Shown piece after piece: positions 6,155 to 6,507 of a stretch of DNA of 6,507 nucleotides (positions within the stretch are counted from its first letter, which is position 1; each line of letters begins with the position of its first letter). The stretch spans positions 1 to 6,507 of the forward strand of contig JAJZLW010000053.1 in NCBI GenBank assembly GCA_021850505.1. The letters run 5' to 3'. A program made the position numbers and the translations under genes. Source of the stretch: Thermoplasmata archaeon. GTDB taxonomy: Archaea > Thermoplasmatota > Thermoplasmata > Thermoplasmatales > Thermoplasmataceae. The notes under the pieces are model-generated. The model worked only from the letters and a program-made list of their open reading frames with translations. It was not told where the DNA came from and did no database searches.

Positions 6155-6507
6155 ATGGAAAAAGTAATTAGAAAAATCCAGGTTATTATTTTCCGGAAAA
6201 ACCCGAATCTGGAGATACTCATGCTAAAAGTGATACCTGAGAGAGGAGGATTCTGGCAGTGCGTGACAGGTAAGGTTGAGGAAGGCGAGGAAGAAATGGA
6301 TGCCGCGTTCAGGGAGGTCAGGGAAGAAACCGGTATATCAGGCGATAAGGTCAAGAATGTTCTGAAAGATATCTATTCATTTGAATACCTAAAAAACAAT
6401 AGAAAAATCCATGAGACTGTATTTGGATTCGAGGTATTTCCAGACATTGAGATTGATACGACCAATAATGTCTATACGGAACATACTGAATATGCCTGGT
6501 TATCGCC
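6155..6507 (+). CDS. Nudix hydrolase, NudB-like (3'-truncated)
   Basis: The first 117 codons of a protein that runs off the right edge. The Nudix box matches GX5EX7REUXEEXGU perfectly at residues 39-61 (GKVEEGE...REVREETGI), so the metal-binding glutamates are present and pyrophosphohydrolase activity on a nucleoside or pterin diphosphate substrate is expected. Just before it, FWQCVTG (33-39) closely resembles FWQSVTG of E. coli NudB. YTEHTEYAWLS (107-117) resembles its FTEHLAYKWLD. NudB removes pyrophosphate from dihydroneopterin triphosphate in folate synthesis and also acts on dATP. The start follows the glyA stop by two bases with no Shine-Dalgarno, so it is probably translated by coupling or reinitiation and is cotranscribed with glyA. 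The pairing with a folate enzyme fits a pterin role, but archaea commonly make pterins without dihydroneopterin triphosphate. A general dNTP or housecleaning function is equally possible. Confidence 0.88.
   Translation, partial: MEKVIRKIQVIIFRKNPNLEILMLKVIPERGGFWQCVTGKVEEGEEEMDAAFREVREETGISGDKVKNVLKDIYSFEYLKNNRKIHETVFGFEVFPDIEIDTTNNVYTEHTEYAWLS

Overview
The window reads as a piece of a euryarchaeal chromosome, most likely from the Thermoplasmata (Thermoplasmatales-like). This assignment is inferred, not proven. It rests on archaeal TATA-like promoter boxes, GGTG-type Shine-Dalgarno sites, heavy use of AGG/AGA arginine and ATA isoleucine codons, an archaeal-type serine hydroxymethyltransferase, and a duplicated anion-type ABC permease of a kind I associate with such archaea. 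All genes lie on the + strand.

Layout. Positions 1-551 hold the C-terminal third of a GlcD-type FAD-linked oxidase (glycolate, D-lactate or 2-hydroxyacid dehydrogenase) whose start lies outside the window. A 255-base gap with a TATA box and a Shine-Dalgarno site precedes a complete MFS transporter (807-2162). A second, AT-rich gap of about 190 bases carries another promoter, an imperfect dyad and a possible upstream mini-ORF. It precedes a two-gene ABC transporter operon: a NrtD/TauB/SsuB-type ATPase (2356-3165) overlapping by one base a fused permease with two transmembrane domains (3165-4787). No substrate-binding protein is present next to it. After 72 bases comes glyA (4860-6152), probably read from a leaderless transcript. 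Two bases after its stop, a Nudix hydrolase strongly resembling NudB begins and runs off the right edge.

How the genes may work together. The ATPase and fused permease clearly form one importer of unknown substrate. The glyA and NudB-like pair suggests a one-carbon/folate unit, but this is inference because archaea often make pterins by another route. The oxidase and MFS transporter could handle the same organic acid, but only their proximity supports that. I see no CRISPR array, insertion sequence, tRNA, rRNA or clearly novel defence or mobile system. The most unusual items are the permease fusion without a binding protein, the NudB-like neighbour of glyA, and the layered signals around the ATPase start.
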